Shown piece by piece: positions 1 to 7,362 of a stretch of 32,302 bases of DNA; the first letter of the stretch is position 1, and every line of letters begins with the position of its first letter. The notes beneath the pieces are model-generated. The model saw only the letters and a program-made list of their open reading frames with translations. It ran no database searches and had not been told where the DNA came from. The position numbers and the translations under genes are program-made. The DNA is taken from the NCBI GenBank assembly GCA_023392995.1, contig JAEWMZ010000177.1, positions 1 through 32,302 of the forward strand. Reading direction: 5' to 3'. The stretch is from Bacillota bacterium. GTDB taxonomy: Bacteria > Bacillota > Clostridia > Lachnospirales > Lachnospiraceae.

Positions 1-2
1 TT

Positions 3-158
3 GGTATGAAGAAGAAGTTCCCCACCTATTTTGATGAAACCGTTATCTTATATGATGAGATAACAGTTAGTGCCGGAGTAAGAGGCTGTCAGCTTTGTAT
101 CTCCAGTGAGAAATTGACCAACTATGTTGAGGCTGTACTATGTGATCTGACGGTTTAA
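3..158 (+). CDS. ybaK: YbaK/EbsC-type Cys-tRNA(Pro) deacylase, C-terminal end (partial)
   Basis: The frame is open from the window edge to TAA at 156-158 and encodes about 51 residues, GMKKKFPTYFDETVILYDEI then SAGVRGCQL and a short tail. The G-MKKK-(Y/F)PTY-DE...SAG.RG pattern is typical of the C-terminus of YbaK-family aminoacyl-tRNA deacylases, which hydrolyse mischarged Cys-tRNA(Pro) in the cytosol. The catalytic N-terminal part lies outside the window, so activity cannot be judged. I saw no convincing terminator before the next gene, whose own ribosome binding site begins about 75 bases downstream. The family call is fairly sure; which member of the YbaK/ProX/EbsC group it is cannot be settled from the tail. 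Confidence 0.75.
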   Translation, partial: GMKKKFPTYFDETVILYDEITVSAGVRGCQLCISSEKLTNYVEAVLCDLTV

Positions 159-243
159 CAGATCGGCCGCGGCAAAAAGCGAGGTTTTTTCGAAAGGTCT
201 TGGAATGGCTCTTAAGAATAACGCTTAATCGGAGGGAAAAGCG

Positions 244-1023
244 ATGTTTCAAAAGGTGAATGAGATAGAACTTTACTATGAGAAAATGGGTAAGGGAACC
301 CCTGTCATATTGCTTCATGGAAACGGAGAGGATCACAGGATCTTTGAGAAGCTTATTCAGAAATTGGCGAAAGACTATACGGTATATGCCATTGACAGCC
401 GTGGACATGGAAAGAGTACAGCAGCAAAAGAACTGGAATATGTTACCATGGCGGAGGATATCGCTGCGTTTATTCAGAGCCTGCAGCTGGAACAGCCGAT
501 TTTATATGGATTTAGTGACGGAGGTATACTAGGGCTGCTTTTGGCGATACAGCACCCGGAGTTATTATCTGCGCTCATCATAAGCGGAGCAAATGTGAAT
601 CCAAAAGGGATCAGAGCCTGGTATTATTGCAGCTTCCAGTTAATCTACCTGATTACAAGAAATCCGAAATATAAATTGATGGTGACACAGCCGTATATTA
701 AGGATGAGGAATTGGCCAAGATAAGGATAGAGACACTGGTATTGGCAGGCAGCAAGGATATGATCCGAGAAAAGCATACCCTACACATAGCGGAATGTAT
801 TCCGGGGAGTACACTGCAAATTCTCGATGGGGAAGATCATATGAGCTATGTATACGACAATGAGAAGCTTTATCAGATCATTAAACCTTTTCTTGAAAAA
901 ATAGAAGCCCGAGAGAAGGCTAATAGCGAAGAACTGGAGAAGGTTAATAGCGAAGAGTCGGAGAAGGTTAATAGCGAAGTCTGGGATAAGTTTAAGAATG
1001 AAGCCCAGGAGAAGCTTAATTAA
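244..1023 (+). CDS. alpha/beta hydrolase with charged repeat tail
   Basis: A 259-residue cytosolic alpha/beta hydrolase fold protein. Visible landmarks are the oxyanion-hole segment LLHGNGED (about residues 23-30), the nucleophile elbow GFSDGG (about 89-94, Ser nucleophile), an acid candidate in LVLAGSKDM and the catalytic His in DGEDHMSYV, so the triad appears complete. The start is supported by GGAGG eight bases upstream. The last 40 residues are a Lys/Glu-rich tail containing three tandem eight-residue units of the type EKxNSEEx, probably helical and beyond the hydrolase core. The substrate cannot be predicted; esterase, lipase and C-C hydrolase relatives share these motifs. The gene stands alone, followed by a dispersed repeat rather than a gene. 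Confidence 0.85.
   Translation: MFQKVNEIELYYEKMGKGTPVILLHGNGEDHRIFEKLIQKLAKDYTVYAIDSRGHGKSTAAKELEYVTMAEDIAAFIQSLQLEQPILYGFSDGGILGLLLAIQHPELLSALIISGANVNPKGIRAWYYCSFQLIYLITRNPKYKLMVTQPYIKDEELAKIRIETLVLAGSKDMIREKHTLHIAECIPGSTLQILDGEDHMSYVYDNEKLYQIIKPFLEKIEAREKANSEELEKVNSEESEKVNSEVWDKFKNEAQEKLN
913..984 (+). repeat. three 24-bp tandem repeats inside the hydrolase gene
   Basis: Three consecutive 24-bp units (913-936, 937-960, 961-984) share the core GAGAAGGYTAATAGCGAAG. They keep the reading frame and encode the eight-residue repeats in the C-terminal tail of the hydrolase. Near-identity at the DNA level suggests recent slippage duplication. Confidence 0.85.
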
Positions 1024-1174
1024 GATGTTTTTGAAAACTCTTGTACCATATTGAATGCTCAAATGTTGACAGGCAAGACGAAATTTTTGGTGCGTAATGC
1101 TTTGTGTTCTCAAAATTGCAGTGCCGGATATCGTAGAGCGGGACATTCAGACGGGACAGTATACTTTCAGACAC
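1024..1174 (-). repeat. dispersed ~150-bp intergenic repeat, copy 1
   Basis: Read on the minus strand, this segment aligns over its whole length with the plus strand of 4532-4680. Shared blocks include GTGTCTGAA, TCTGAAYG.CCCGCT, TGCAATTTTG, CACCAAAAAT and ATTCAA..(C/T)GG(C/T)ACAAG, in the same order and with similar spacing. It fills the gap between the hydrolase stop and the rplU promoter. Neither copy has a convincing open frame, so it looks like a non-coding repeat family. Confidence 0.65.
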
Positions 1175-1223
1175 GCCCTGGCAGTTTTTAGTAGAAAATT
1201 AGGTTAGATGTAAAAAAATATAA

Positions 1224-1252
1224 TTGACAAACAGTACACTCTATGCTAGACT
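1224..1252 (+). promoter_or_regulatory. sigma-A-type promoter for rplU-prp-rpmA
   Basis: TTGACA at 1224-1229 and TAGACT at 1247-1252 are separated by 17 bases. It lies about 85 bases before the rplU start, leaving room for the leader RNA described next. Confidence 0.7.
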
Positions 1253-1256
1253 AATT

Positions 1257-1322
1257 TAGTGTGCCGCACAACGAGGTATAAGAACTGAGCAATCAGTCAC
1301 CGCAGTTGGCGAGTAATGATAA
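1257..1322 (+). promoter_or_regulatory. probable ribosomal protein L21 leader RNA
   Basis: The transcribed stretch between promoter and rplU ribosome binding site contains a compact foldable segment, including an ACTGA-GCAA-TCAGT hairpin (1284-1297) flanked by GTGCCGCACAACGAGG and CCGCAGTTGGCGAG. Position and appearance match the L21 leader family known upstream of rplU in Firmicutes, thought to mediate autoregulation by L21. The assignment rests on position and remembered consensus, not on a covariance search. Confidence 0.45.
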
Positions 1323-1336
1323 TAGGAGGTGCCAAG

Positions 1337-1645
1337 ATGTACGCAATTATTGCAACTGGTGGAAAACAGTACAAGGTAGCGGAAGGCGATATCATTAAAG
1401 TTGAAAAGCTCGGAGTAGAAGGATCAACTTTTACTTTCGATCAAGTGCTTGCAGTGAACAAAGATGACAAATTAGTAGTAGGTAACCCTACTGTAGCTAA
1501 TGCAACTGTAGCAGCAACGATTGTTGAAGAAGGCAAGAACAAGAAAGTTATTGTCTACAGATACAAGAGAAAGTCCGGATATCACAAGAAGAATGGTCAT
1601 AGACAGCCATATACCAAGGTAAAGATTGAAAAAATCAATGCATAA
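1337..1645 (+). CDS. rplU: 50S ribosomal protein L21
   Basis: A 102-residue protein starting MYAIIATGGKQYKV, the standard L21 opening, with a basic C-terminal part (RYKRKSGYHKKNGHRQPYT) that binds 23S rRNA. The ATG at 1337 is chosen over an upstream in-frame ATG at 1316 because AGGAGGT (1324-1330) sits at proper distance and because L21 is normally about 102 residues. It is the first gene of the rplU-prp-rpmA operon, preceded by a good promoter and a probable autoregulatory leader. Confidence 0.97.
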   Translation: MYAIIATGGKQYKVAEGDIIKVEKLGVEGSTFTFDQVLAVNKDDKLVVGNPTVANATVAATIVEEGKNKKVIVYRYKRKSGYHKKNGHRQPYTKVKIEKINA

Positions 1646-1658
1646 TAGGGAATGAGAT

Positions 1659-1991
1659 ATGATCAAGGTATCCATCTATAAGAATGCAGAAAATTTGATT
1701 ACTGGCTTTAAACTGGCAGGACATGCTGATTTCTCCGAATATGGAAGCGATGTGGTATGTGCCGCAGTTTCGGCATTGGTAATCAATACCATAAATTCTA
1801 TTGAAAGCTTTACTTCTGATCGGTTCGAGCTTGAGCAGGATGAGAAGGACGGTAGGATGGAATTTCACGTGGATTCACCCATGAGCAGCAATGCGAATCT
1901 TTTATTAAGCTCGTTGGCTTTAGGGCTGCAGGGCGTTGCGGATGAGTATTCATCCAAGTATATTAAGATTTTTCAGGTGGAATCCAAATAA
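1659..1991 (+). CDS. prp: ribosomal-processing cysteine protease Prp
   Basis: A 110-residue YsxB/Prp-family protease. The catalytic dyad is visible as His22 in LAGHADF and Cys34 in DVVCAAVSAL, the same positions as in the characterised Staphylococcus aureus enzyme. Prp removes the N-terminal extension of ribosomal protein L27 before or during 50S assembly, and it is essential in organisms with extended L27. Here it sits between rplU and rpmA, 13 bases after rplU, and the adjacent L27 carries exactly the expected cleavable extension, so enzyme and substrate are co-encoded. Confidence 0.95.
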   Translation: MIKVSIYKNAENLITGFKLAGHADFSEYGSDVVCAAVSALVINTINSIESFTSDRFELEQDEKDGRMEFHVDSPMSSNANLLLSSLALGLQGVADEYSSKYIKIFQVESK

Positions 1992-2076
1992 AAAAGATAT
2001 AGAGCAGATGATATAGATTCATTTGTAGGTCAGCAAGCGGATTCGTTTGTTAATTAGAATGTAGGAGGTGTAGAAC

Positions 2077-2364
2077 ATGTTAAGAATGAACCTTCAATTT
2101 TTCGCTCATAAAAAGGGTGTTGGTTCTACCAAGAACGGTAGAGATTCCGAATCCAAGAGATTGGGTGCAAAAAGAGCAGATGGTCAATTTGTTCTTGCAG
2201 GAAATATTCTTTACAGACAGCGCGGAACAAAGATTCATCCAGGCGTTAATGTAGGACGCGGCGGCGATGATACATTATTTGCTTTAGTTGACGGCGTTGT
2301 TAAGTTTGAACGTAAGGGTAGAGATAAGAAACAAGCAAGTGTTTACCCTGTAGAAGCAAAATAA
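2077..2364 (+). CDS. rpmA: 50S ribosomal protein L27 with Prp-cleavable extension
   Basis: A 95-residue L27 beginning MLRMNLQFFAHKKGVGSTKN. The first ten residues (MLRMNLQFFA) form the Firmicutes-type extension with the L-Q-F-F-A motif recognised by Prp. Cleavage before HKKG would free the mature N-terminus that reaches the peptidyl-transferase centre. A strong AGGAGGTG lies upstream of the ATG. It is the last gene of the operon, followed by a clear terminator. The GSTKNGRDS and HPGxNVGxGxDxTLFA segments are classic L27. Confidence 0.97.
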   Translation: MLRMNLQFFAHKKGVGSTKNGRDSESKRLGAKRADGQFVLAGNILYRQRGTKIHPGVNVGRGGDDTLFALVDGVVKFERKGRDKKQASVYPVEAK

Positions 2365-2381
2365 TTATAGCATTCGTTGAT

Positions 2382-2422
2382 AACCCCAAATTCTCGAGTG
2401 ATCCTGAATTTGGGGTTTTTTA
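2382..2422 (+). terminator. Rho-independent terminator after rpmA
   Basis: AACCCCAAATTC (2382-2393) pairs with GAATTTGGGGTT (2406-2417), followed by a T-run. It closes the rplU operon. Confidence 0.9.
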
Positions 2423-2550
2423 TGACGGTTAAGATTCGTTGTAAAATCTGGAAAAGGTATAGAAGAGCAGGGGCTGTAAAAAGGAAACTGTGTTATATCA
2501 TGAATTTTTTATTTTCAGAGATTTTATAAGGAATCTTAACCGTAGGGTGG

Positions 2551-2579
2551 TTGTATTTACAAAAAAATCTTATTATAAT
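2551..2579 (+). promoter_or_regulatory. probable obgE promoter in a 380-base gap
   Basis: TTGTAT (2551-2556) and a perfect TATAAT (2574-2579) are spaced by 17 bases, about 220 bases upstream of obgE. The rest of the 2423-2801 gap is AT-rich and shows no gene. The long untranslated leader is noted but no known riboswitch was recognised. Confidence 0.55.
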
Positions 2580-2801
2580 AAGCGTTAAAGATATTGGCAA
2601 TAATGATCGTAATTCATGAAGTAATAGAATGAGTTTATATCATAGATATCACAAAAATTGTAGATTATGTAAGTATAACTATAATTGGTTTGTTGTGGGA
2701 GTAATCTCATTATAAAGCAAGTCGATATTGTATTAGTTTAGAGAGTGATAAAGGGGTAAGCTAATTTGTCGATCCGTTTATCATTTAGAAAGGTGCGAAA
2801 T

Positions 2802-4085
2802 ATGTTTGCAGATAGAGCAGAAATTCATATCAGATCCGGAAAAGGCGGCGATGGCCATGTTAGCTTTCGAAGAGAGATCTTTGTTCCGGCCGGTGGTCCT
2901 GACGGCGGTGACGGAGGTAAGGGCGGAGATCTGATTTTTGAAGTTGATGAAGGCTTAAATACATTGTCTGATTTTCGATATATTCGAAAATACAGCGCCC
3001 AGGACGGAGAAAACGGATCTAAGAAGCGCTGCCATGGTAAGGATGGAGAAGATTTGGTAATTAAGGTTCCTCAGGGAACCGTTATTCGTGAAAAAGAAAC
3101 CGGTAAGGTTGTCGTTGACATGTCTCAGGGACATTCCAGAGAGGTGATTCTAAAGGGCGGTAGAGGCGGTAAGGGTAACCAGCATTATGCCACACCAACC
3201 ATGCAGGCACCTAAGTATGCACAGCCCGGTAAGAAAGCCCAGGAGATGGATGTTATTCTGGAGCTTAAAGTGATTGCGGATGTTGGCTTAGTTGGCTTCC
3301 CGAACGTAGGTAAGTCTACCCTGTTATCCCGTGTGACCAATGCCAGACCCAAAATTGGAAATTATCATTTTACGACGCTTAGTCCTAATCTTGGTGTAGT
3401 TGATATGGAAGGCGGAGGTTTTGTCATTGCTGATATTCCCGGATTAATTGAAGGCGCTTCAGAAGGTCTCGGACTGGGACACGAATTCTTACGACACATT
3501 GAGCGTACGAAGGTAATCGTACACCTGGTGGACGCGGCTTCAACAGAAGGAAGAGACCCGGTGGAAGATATTATGCTGATCAATTCAGAACTGGAGGCCT
3601 ATAATCCGGAACTGGCAAAACGTCCTCAGGTAATTGCAGCTAATAAGATGGACGCTCTTTCCGAGGAGGATGCAAAAGAGGTTATCAAGAAGATAACAGA
3701 GGCATTTGAACCCCAGGGGATTCCGGTCTTTGCAATTTCAGCAGTTAGTGGTAAGGGAATGAAAGAACTGCTTTATCATGTGAAGGGTATGCTGAGTAAT
3801 CTGGACCAGGCACCTATCGTATTTGAAAAAGAATTCTACATTGAAGATATGGCACAATCCTCGTTGCCTTATGAAGTTTGGCAGGAGGACGAGCGTCTAT
3901 TTGTTGTGGAGGGTCCTCGTATTGAACGTATGTTAGGCTATACAAACCTAGATTCAGAGAAGGGCTTTGAATTCTTCCAGAATTTCTTGAAGACCAATGG
4001 TATCCTGGAACAATTAGAGGAAGCTGGTATTCAGGAAGGCGATACCGTCAGAATGTACGGATTGCAGTTTGATTATTATAAATAA
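2802..4085 (+). CDS. obgE: Obg-family ribosome-assembly GTPase
   Basis: A 427-residue GTPase involved in 50S maturation and stress signalling. The N-terminal glycine-rich Obg fold (residues 1-158) has the repeats GKGGDG, GGPDGGDGGKGG and GGRGGKGNQ. The G domain has GFPNVGKST (165-173), DIPGL (about 212) and NKMD (about 282). A C-terminal OCT domain follows (about 350-427). The ATG at 2802 is preferred over an upstream TTG at 2766 because GAAAGGTG precedes it and MFADRAEIHI is the normal family start. All nucleotide-binding motifs look intact. Confidence 0.96.
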   Translation: MFADRAEIHIRSGKGGDGHVSFRREIFVPAGGPDGGDGGKGGDLIFEVDEGLNTLSDFRYIRKYSAQDGENGSKKRCHGKDGEDLVIKVPQGTVIREKETGKVVVDMSQGHSREVILKGGRGGKGNQHYATPTMQAPKYAQPGKKAQEMDVILELKVIADVGLVGFPNVGKSTLLSRVTNARPKIGNYHFTTLSPNLGVVDMEGGGFVIADIPGLIEGASEGLGLGHEFLRHIERTKVIVHLVDAASTEGRDPVEDIMLINSELEAYNPELAKRPQVIAANKMDALSEEDAKEVIKKITEAFEPQGIPVFAISAVSGKGMKELLYHVKGMLSNLDQAPIVFEKEFYIEDMAQSSLPYEVWQEDERLFVVEGPRIERMLGYTNLDSEKGFEFFQNFLKTNGILEQLEEAGIQEGDTVRMYGLQFDYYK

Positions 4086-4173
4086 ATTATTTTAATGAGA
4101 GTGAAATATAACCGTAATCTTTGAGTTATAAGATTACCTACAATTAGTTCAATTATTTTGGAAGGAGTTACAG

Positions 4174-4488
4174 ATGACAACGAAGCAAAGAGCATATTTA
4201 AAGGGACTTGCGATGTCCATCGATCCGATTTATCAGATTGGTAAATCTTCATTAACACCAGAATTAACCAAGGGTGTCGATGAGGCATTGGAAGCAAGAG
4301 AGTTGATTAAGATAGCGGTTCTAAAGAATTGTATGGATGAGCCGAAGGAATTGGCTGGTATCCTGGCAGAGAGAACCCATGCTGAGGTGGTTCAGGTAAT
4401 TGGGAAGAAGATTGTACTTTACAGAGAGTCTAAGGATAAAAAGAAAATTGAACTTCCGAAAGAGAAGAAAGTAAAAGTAAAAGAATAA
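4174..4488 (+). CDS. yhbY: YhbY-family RNA-binding protein
   Basis: A 104-residue protein with the single CRM (CRS1-YhbY) domain: MTTKQRAYLKGLAMSIDPIYQIGK, then ELIKI.VLKNC and a C-terminal QVIGKKIVLYRESK. YhbY proteins associate with pre-50S particles, and genes of this family often sit near obgE and nadD as here. AAGGAG precedes the ATG. The final 20 residues are an unusual Lys/Glu-rich tail after the CRM domain. A small hairpin (GTAATCTT/AAGATTAC, 4114-4137) lies in the gap after obgE but has no T-run. Confidence 0.92.
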   Translation: MTTKQRAYLKGLAMSIDPIYQIGKSSLTPELTKGVDEALEARELIKIAVLKNCMDEPKELAGILAERTHAEVVQVIGKKIVLYRESKDKKKIELPKEKKVKVKE

Positions 4489-4513
4489 TTATATACGATA
4501 TCTTCGTTAGTGT

Positions 4514-4529
4514 GTTTCATAATTACCTA
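4514..4529 (+). repeat. solo right end of the MITE family
   Basis: GTTTCATAATTACCTA matches 14 of 16 bases of the right terminal repeat of the full element at 8313-8328, and the preceding TGT also matches the solo end at 6491-6509. No left end is visible nearby, so it is a remnant or partial copy. It directly abuts copy 2 of the 150-bp repeat. Confidence 0.5.
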
Positions 4530-4531
4530 AA

Positions 4532-4680
4532 GTGTGTCTGAAGACTCATTGCACCGCTCTGAACGCCCCGCTTTGAGGTATCCTGCGTTGCAATTTTGGG
4601 AACGTAGCACCAAAAATCGCGCCTTGTCTACCACAAAGTGGAGTATTCAACCCGGCACAAGCAGTATTCTGACATATCCT
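4532..4680 (+). repeat. dispersed ~150-bp intergenic repeat, copy 2
   Basis: Homologous to the minus strand of 1024-1174 (see that entry). It occupies most of the yhbY-nadD gap and contains a possible hairpin, ATTTTGG with CCAAAAAT. No supported coding frame. Confidence 0.65.
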
Positions 4681-4716
4681 AAGTAGAATAAAGTTTGAAA
4701 GGTACGGGGCATCGGC

Positions 4717-5340
4717 ATGAAAAAGATTGGAATCATGGGCGGAACCTTTAATCCGATTCATTTTGGACATCTATTCCTGGCAGAAAACGCATATGAACAG
4801 CTTGGTCTTGATCAGGTATGGTTTATCCCTTCAAAGAACCCGCCTCATAAAAGGAAGCCGGAGGATATAACGGAGCAGCAGAGAATTGATATGATTCAAT
4901 TAGCAATTCAGGAGAATCCTCATTTTGAACTATCAACCCTTGAACTGGAACGCGAGGGAATGACCTATACCGCTGATACGATGAAGATCTTAAGGGAGCA
5001 GAATCCGGACATTGCTTATTACTTTATCATAGGAGCTGATTCCCTGTTTCTTATGGATCAATGGTATCAGCCTCAGGTTATCTTTGATAACTGTACGATT
5101 GCAGCAGCAAACAGAGACAATGCAGATCAAGCTGCGTTGGAAAAACAGGTGCAATTACTAAAAAAACAGTTTAATGCAAATATTATATTAATCGATATGC
5201 CAACCGTGCAGGTATCTTCCTGTAACATAAGAGAGCGGGTAGCAGCTAGAAAATCAATACGTTATTATCTACCTGGCTCAGTACGGGAGTATATTGAAAG
5301 TAAGCATTTATATAGGACTGCTTCGGGAGAAATCAGATAA
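4717..5340 (+). CDS. nadD: nicotinate-nucleotide adenylyltransferase
   Basis: A 207-residue NadD that adenylates nicotinate mononucleotide to deamido-NAD in NAD synthesis. It opens with the nucleotidyltransferase signature GIMGGTFNPIHFGHL (residues 5-19), containing the HxGH-type motif, followed by FIPSKNPPHK and the C-terminal SSCNIRERV segment, which corresponds to the usual S-S-T-x-I-R motif with Cys in place of Thr. Its TAA overlaps the ATG of yqeK by one base, indicating translational coupling. Confidence 0.95.
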   Translation: MKKIGIMGGTFNPIHFGHLFLAENAYEQLGLDQVWFIPSKNPPHKRKPEDITEQQRIDMIQLAIQENPHFELSTLELEREGMTYTADTMKILREQNPDIAYYFIIGADSLFLMDQWYQPQVIFDNCTIAAANRDNADQAALEKQVQLLKKQFNANIILIDMPTVQVSSCNIRERVAARKSIRYYLPGSVREYIESKHLYRTASGEIR

Positions 5341-5915
5341 TGGAGCTTGATGAGATTAGAAATAGCTTAAAGGAAGTATTGTCAAACAAAAGGTATCTTC
5401 ATAGTGTGGGAGTGGAGGAGGTTGCCTGTGATATGGCTCTTCTTCATGGTTATGACATGGAAAAGGCAAAGCTGGCGGGAATTCTCCATGACTGTGCAAA
5501 ATATCTTAGTGATCAGCAGTTGTTGGAGGAATGTATCAAGTACTGCTTACCGGTTACGGATATTGAGAGAAAATGTCCATCTTTGCTCCATGCAAAGGTA
5601 GGGGCTGTATATGCAAGAGTGAAATATGATATTCAGGATGAGCAGATTATCAGTGCGATTCATTATCACACCACAGGCCGTCCGGCTATGAGCTTATTAG
5701 AGAAGATTATATATACTGCGGATTATATTGAACCTTACCGGGAAGCTCTTCCTAGAATAATGGAAATTCGAAAAATGGCATATACTGATATTGACAGAGC
5801 CGTAGAGATGGTTGCTGAAAATGTAATGGATCATCTTCAGAAAAGCGGCGGGGATTTTGATGCCTTGACGATGGAAACCTATCACTATTATCGGGATATC
5901 GTATCGATTCGCTAG
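5340..5915 (+). CDS. yqeK: YqeK-type HD-domain Ap4A hydrolase
   Basis: A 191-residue HD-superfamily phosphohydrolase. Metal-binding residues are seen in LHSVGVEEVA, LAGILHDCAKYL (the HD pair), LLHAKVGA, and the IHYHTTGRPAMS..EKIIYTADYIEPYR segment typical of YqeK. Characterised relatives cleave diadenosine tetraphosphate symmetrically to two ADP. It overlaps nadD by one base, the standard nadD-yqeK-rsfS arrangement in Firmicutes. Confidence 0.92.
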   Translation: MELDEIRNSLKEVLSNKRYLHSVGVEEVACDMALLHGYDMEKAKLAGILHDCAKYLSDQQLLEECIKYCLPVTDIERKCPSLLHAKVGAVYARVKYDIQDEQIISAIHYHTTGRPAMSLLEKIIYTADYIEPYREALPRIMEIRKMAYTDIDRAVEMVAENVMDHLQKSGGDFDALTMETYHYYRDIVSIR

Positions 5916-6078
5916 TTTATAAACAAGCGAAAGCAATAATGCATTATATCCTGAGAATCATGAAATATAAGGACTGCTCTATCCCTTGCAATGCTGCAGC
6001 GATAGATCGATACCAAGAGTGAAAGCTTGCCTAAACCAGCGGCCGAACTTAAGAATAAAAGAAGAAAAGGGGATTGTA

Positions 6079-6435
6079 ATGGACAATTCAAAGAAAATGG
6101 TAAAATTGGCTTACGAAGCCTTGGAAGAGAAAAAAGGGGAAGATATTCAGGTTATTGAGATTAAAGATATCTCCATTATTGCTGATTATTTTATTATTGC
6201 AAATGGTACAAACTCATCACAGGTGGATGCACTTGTGAACTCTGTATCAGACCATCTCAGCAAACATGGCTATGAGCCAAAGCGAATTGAAGGTGTACGC
6301 TCAGCCAGCTGGATACTGATGGACTACGGGGATGTAGTTGTACATGTATTTTCAAAGGAAGACCGCTTATTCTATAATCTTGAGCGTATTTGGAGAGATG
6401 GAAAATTAGTGAGTAAAGAGCAATTAGCGGAGTAG
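6079..6435 (+). CDS. rsfS: ribosomal silencing factor RsfS
   Basis: A 118-residue RsfS/Iojap protein that binds L14 and blocks subunit joining when nutrients are short. Family features are IKDISIIADYFIIANGTNSSQVDAL and the C-terminal GDVVVHVF..EDR.FYNLERIW. The ATG at 6079 is chosen because AAAGGGG lies seven bases upstream; an upstream in-frame ATG at 5986 would add about 31 residues unlike the family. It follows yqeK after 163 bases. Confidence 0.94.
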   Translation: MDNSKKMVKLAYEALEEKKGEDIQVIEIKDISIIADYFIIANGTNSSQVDALVNSVSDHLSKHGYEPKRIEGVRSASWILMDYGDVVVHVFSKEDRLFYNLERIWRDGKLVSKEQLAE

Positions 6436-6465
6436 TGCTTAGCTGCCCCTTTGAAAAAATATATG

Positions 6466-6509
6466 TTGTGTATACAATAGTTTTAGTTTCTGTGTTTCGC
6501 AATTACCTA
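6466..6509 (+). repeat. solo right end of the MITE family
   Basis: TTGTGTATACAAT (6466-6478) followed by GTTTCGCAATTACCTA (6494-6509) repeats, at the same spacing, the inner inverted repeat and right terminal repeat of the full element at 8177-8328. The left half is missing. It sits just after the rsfS stop codon. Confidence 0.65.
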
Positions 6510-6530
6510 TTTTTCATAAGGATAAAAGAT

Positions 6531-6646
6531 AAAAAAGAGGGTGTTCCCTTCAATGATATGAGCCCTATATGGCAGGATGGTTTTAATATAAAACTGTCCG
6601 CTATATAGGGCTCACATTACATAAGGATGAACAACTCTCTTTTTTA
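6531..6646. terminator. large bidirectional terminator between rsfS and lexA
   Basis: An outer stem (AAGAGGGTGTTC near 6535 with GAACAACTCTCTT near 6630) encloses an inner stem GAGCCCTATAT (6560-6570) / ATATAGGGCTC (6603-6613). A T-run follows on the plus strand and an A-run precedes it, giving a T-run on the minus strand. It can serve both convergent genes. Confidence 0.75.
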
Positions 6647-6689
6647 GTTAATAGGACACAGACTAGTTTCTCCTTTTGCGCTGTATGAA

Positions 6690-7304
6690 CTAAAACATGC
6701 GGAATAAACCGATTACTTTCCCTTGAATATTTAAATCTGATACAATAATCGGTTCCATTGTCTCGTTCTCAGGCTGAAGGCGATAGTATCCATTCTCTTT
6801 ATAAAAGGTCTTTACCGTTACCTCTTCGCCGAGCAAAGCAACAACATAATCACCATTTTTAGCATGTGTCTGCTTTTGGACAAGAATTTTATCGCCGTTA
6901 AAGATACCAACATTCTTCATACTATCACCCTTAACCTTTAACATAAAGGTATCATCATTAGGCATATATTCTGCCGGGATAGGGAAATAACTGTCGATAT
7001 TCTCAACTGCTAAAATTGGCTGTCCAGCAGTGATGGTGCCAACAATCGGAACATTAACCAAATCACGTCTGGTCAAATTGAATTCATCATCTATAATCTC
7101 AATCGCCCGAGGCTTGGAGGGGTCACGTCGGATGTATCCGTTCTTCTCAAGCGTCTCCAGATGAGAGTGAACGGAGGATGTAGACTTTAATTTTACTGCC
7201 TCACAAATTTCACGAACTGCCGGCGGATAACCTTTATTTATAATCTGAGATTTTAAATACTCTAATATTTCTTTCTGCTTATTACTTATTCTACCATACC
7301 CCAT
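6690..7304 (-). CDS. lexA: LexA SOS repressor
   Basis: A 204-residue LexA. The N-terminal winged helix (NKQKEILEYLKSQI to GYIRRD) includes the recognition segment STSSVHSHLETLEKNG. The autocleavage site is Ala93-Gly94 in ITAGQP, and the catalytic dyad is Ser128 (GDSM) and Lys165 (VTVKTF), closely matching Bacillus subtilis numbering. The ATG at 7304 is preferred to one five codons upstream because GGAGG lies eight bases before it and MGYGRIS is the usual opening. It is divergent from a yneA-like gene and preceded by LexA-box-like sites, so autoregulation is expected. Confidence 0.96.
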   Translation of the reverse strand: MGYGRISNKQKEILEYLKSQIINKGYPPAVREICEAVKLKSTSSVHSHLETLEKNGYIRRDPSKPRAIEIIDDEFNLTRRDLVNVPIVGTITAGQPILAVENIDSYFPIPAEYMPNDDTFMLKVKGDSMKNVGIFNGDKILVQKQTHAKNGDYVVALLGEEVTVKTFYKENGYYRLQPENETMEPIIVSDLNIQGKVIGLFRMF

Positions 7305-7333
7305 TAGGTCAGCCTCCATTTCCTGTTTGTACC

Positions 7334-7362
7334 ATTATAGCATACTTAAGAATAGAATGCAA
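7334..7362 (-). promoter_or_regulatory. lexA promoter
   Basis: On the minus strand TTGCAT (7362-7357) and TATAAT (7339-7334) are spaced by 17 bases. A LexA-box-like site at 7361-7374 touches the -35 hexamer. Confidence 0.65.

Noticed and set aside
159..243. Terminator after the YbaK-like gene
   Set aside because: The GC-rich CGGCCGCGGC and a nearby T-run do not combine into a proper stem followed by the T-run.
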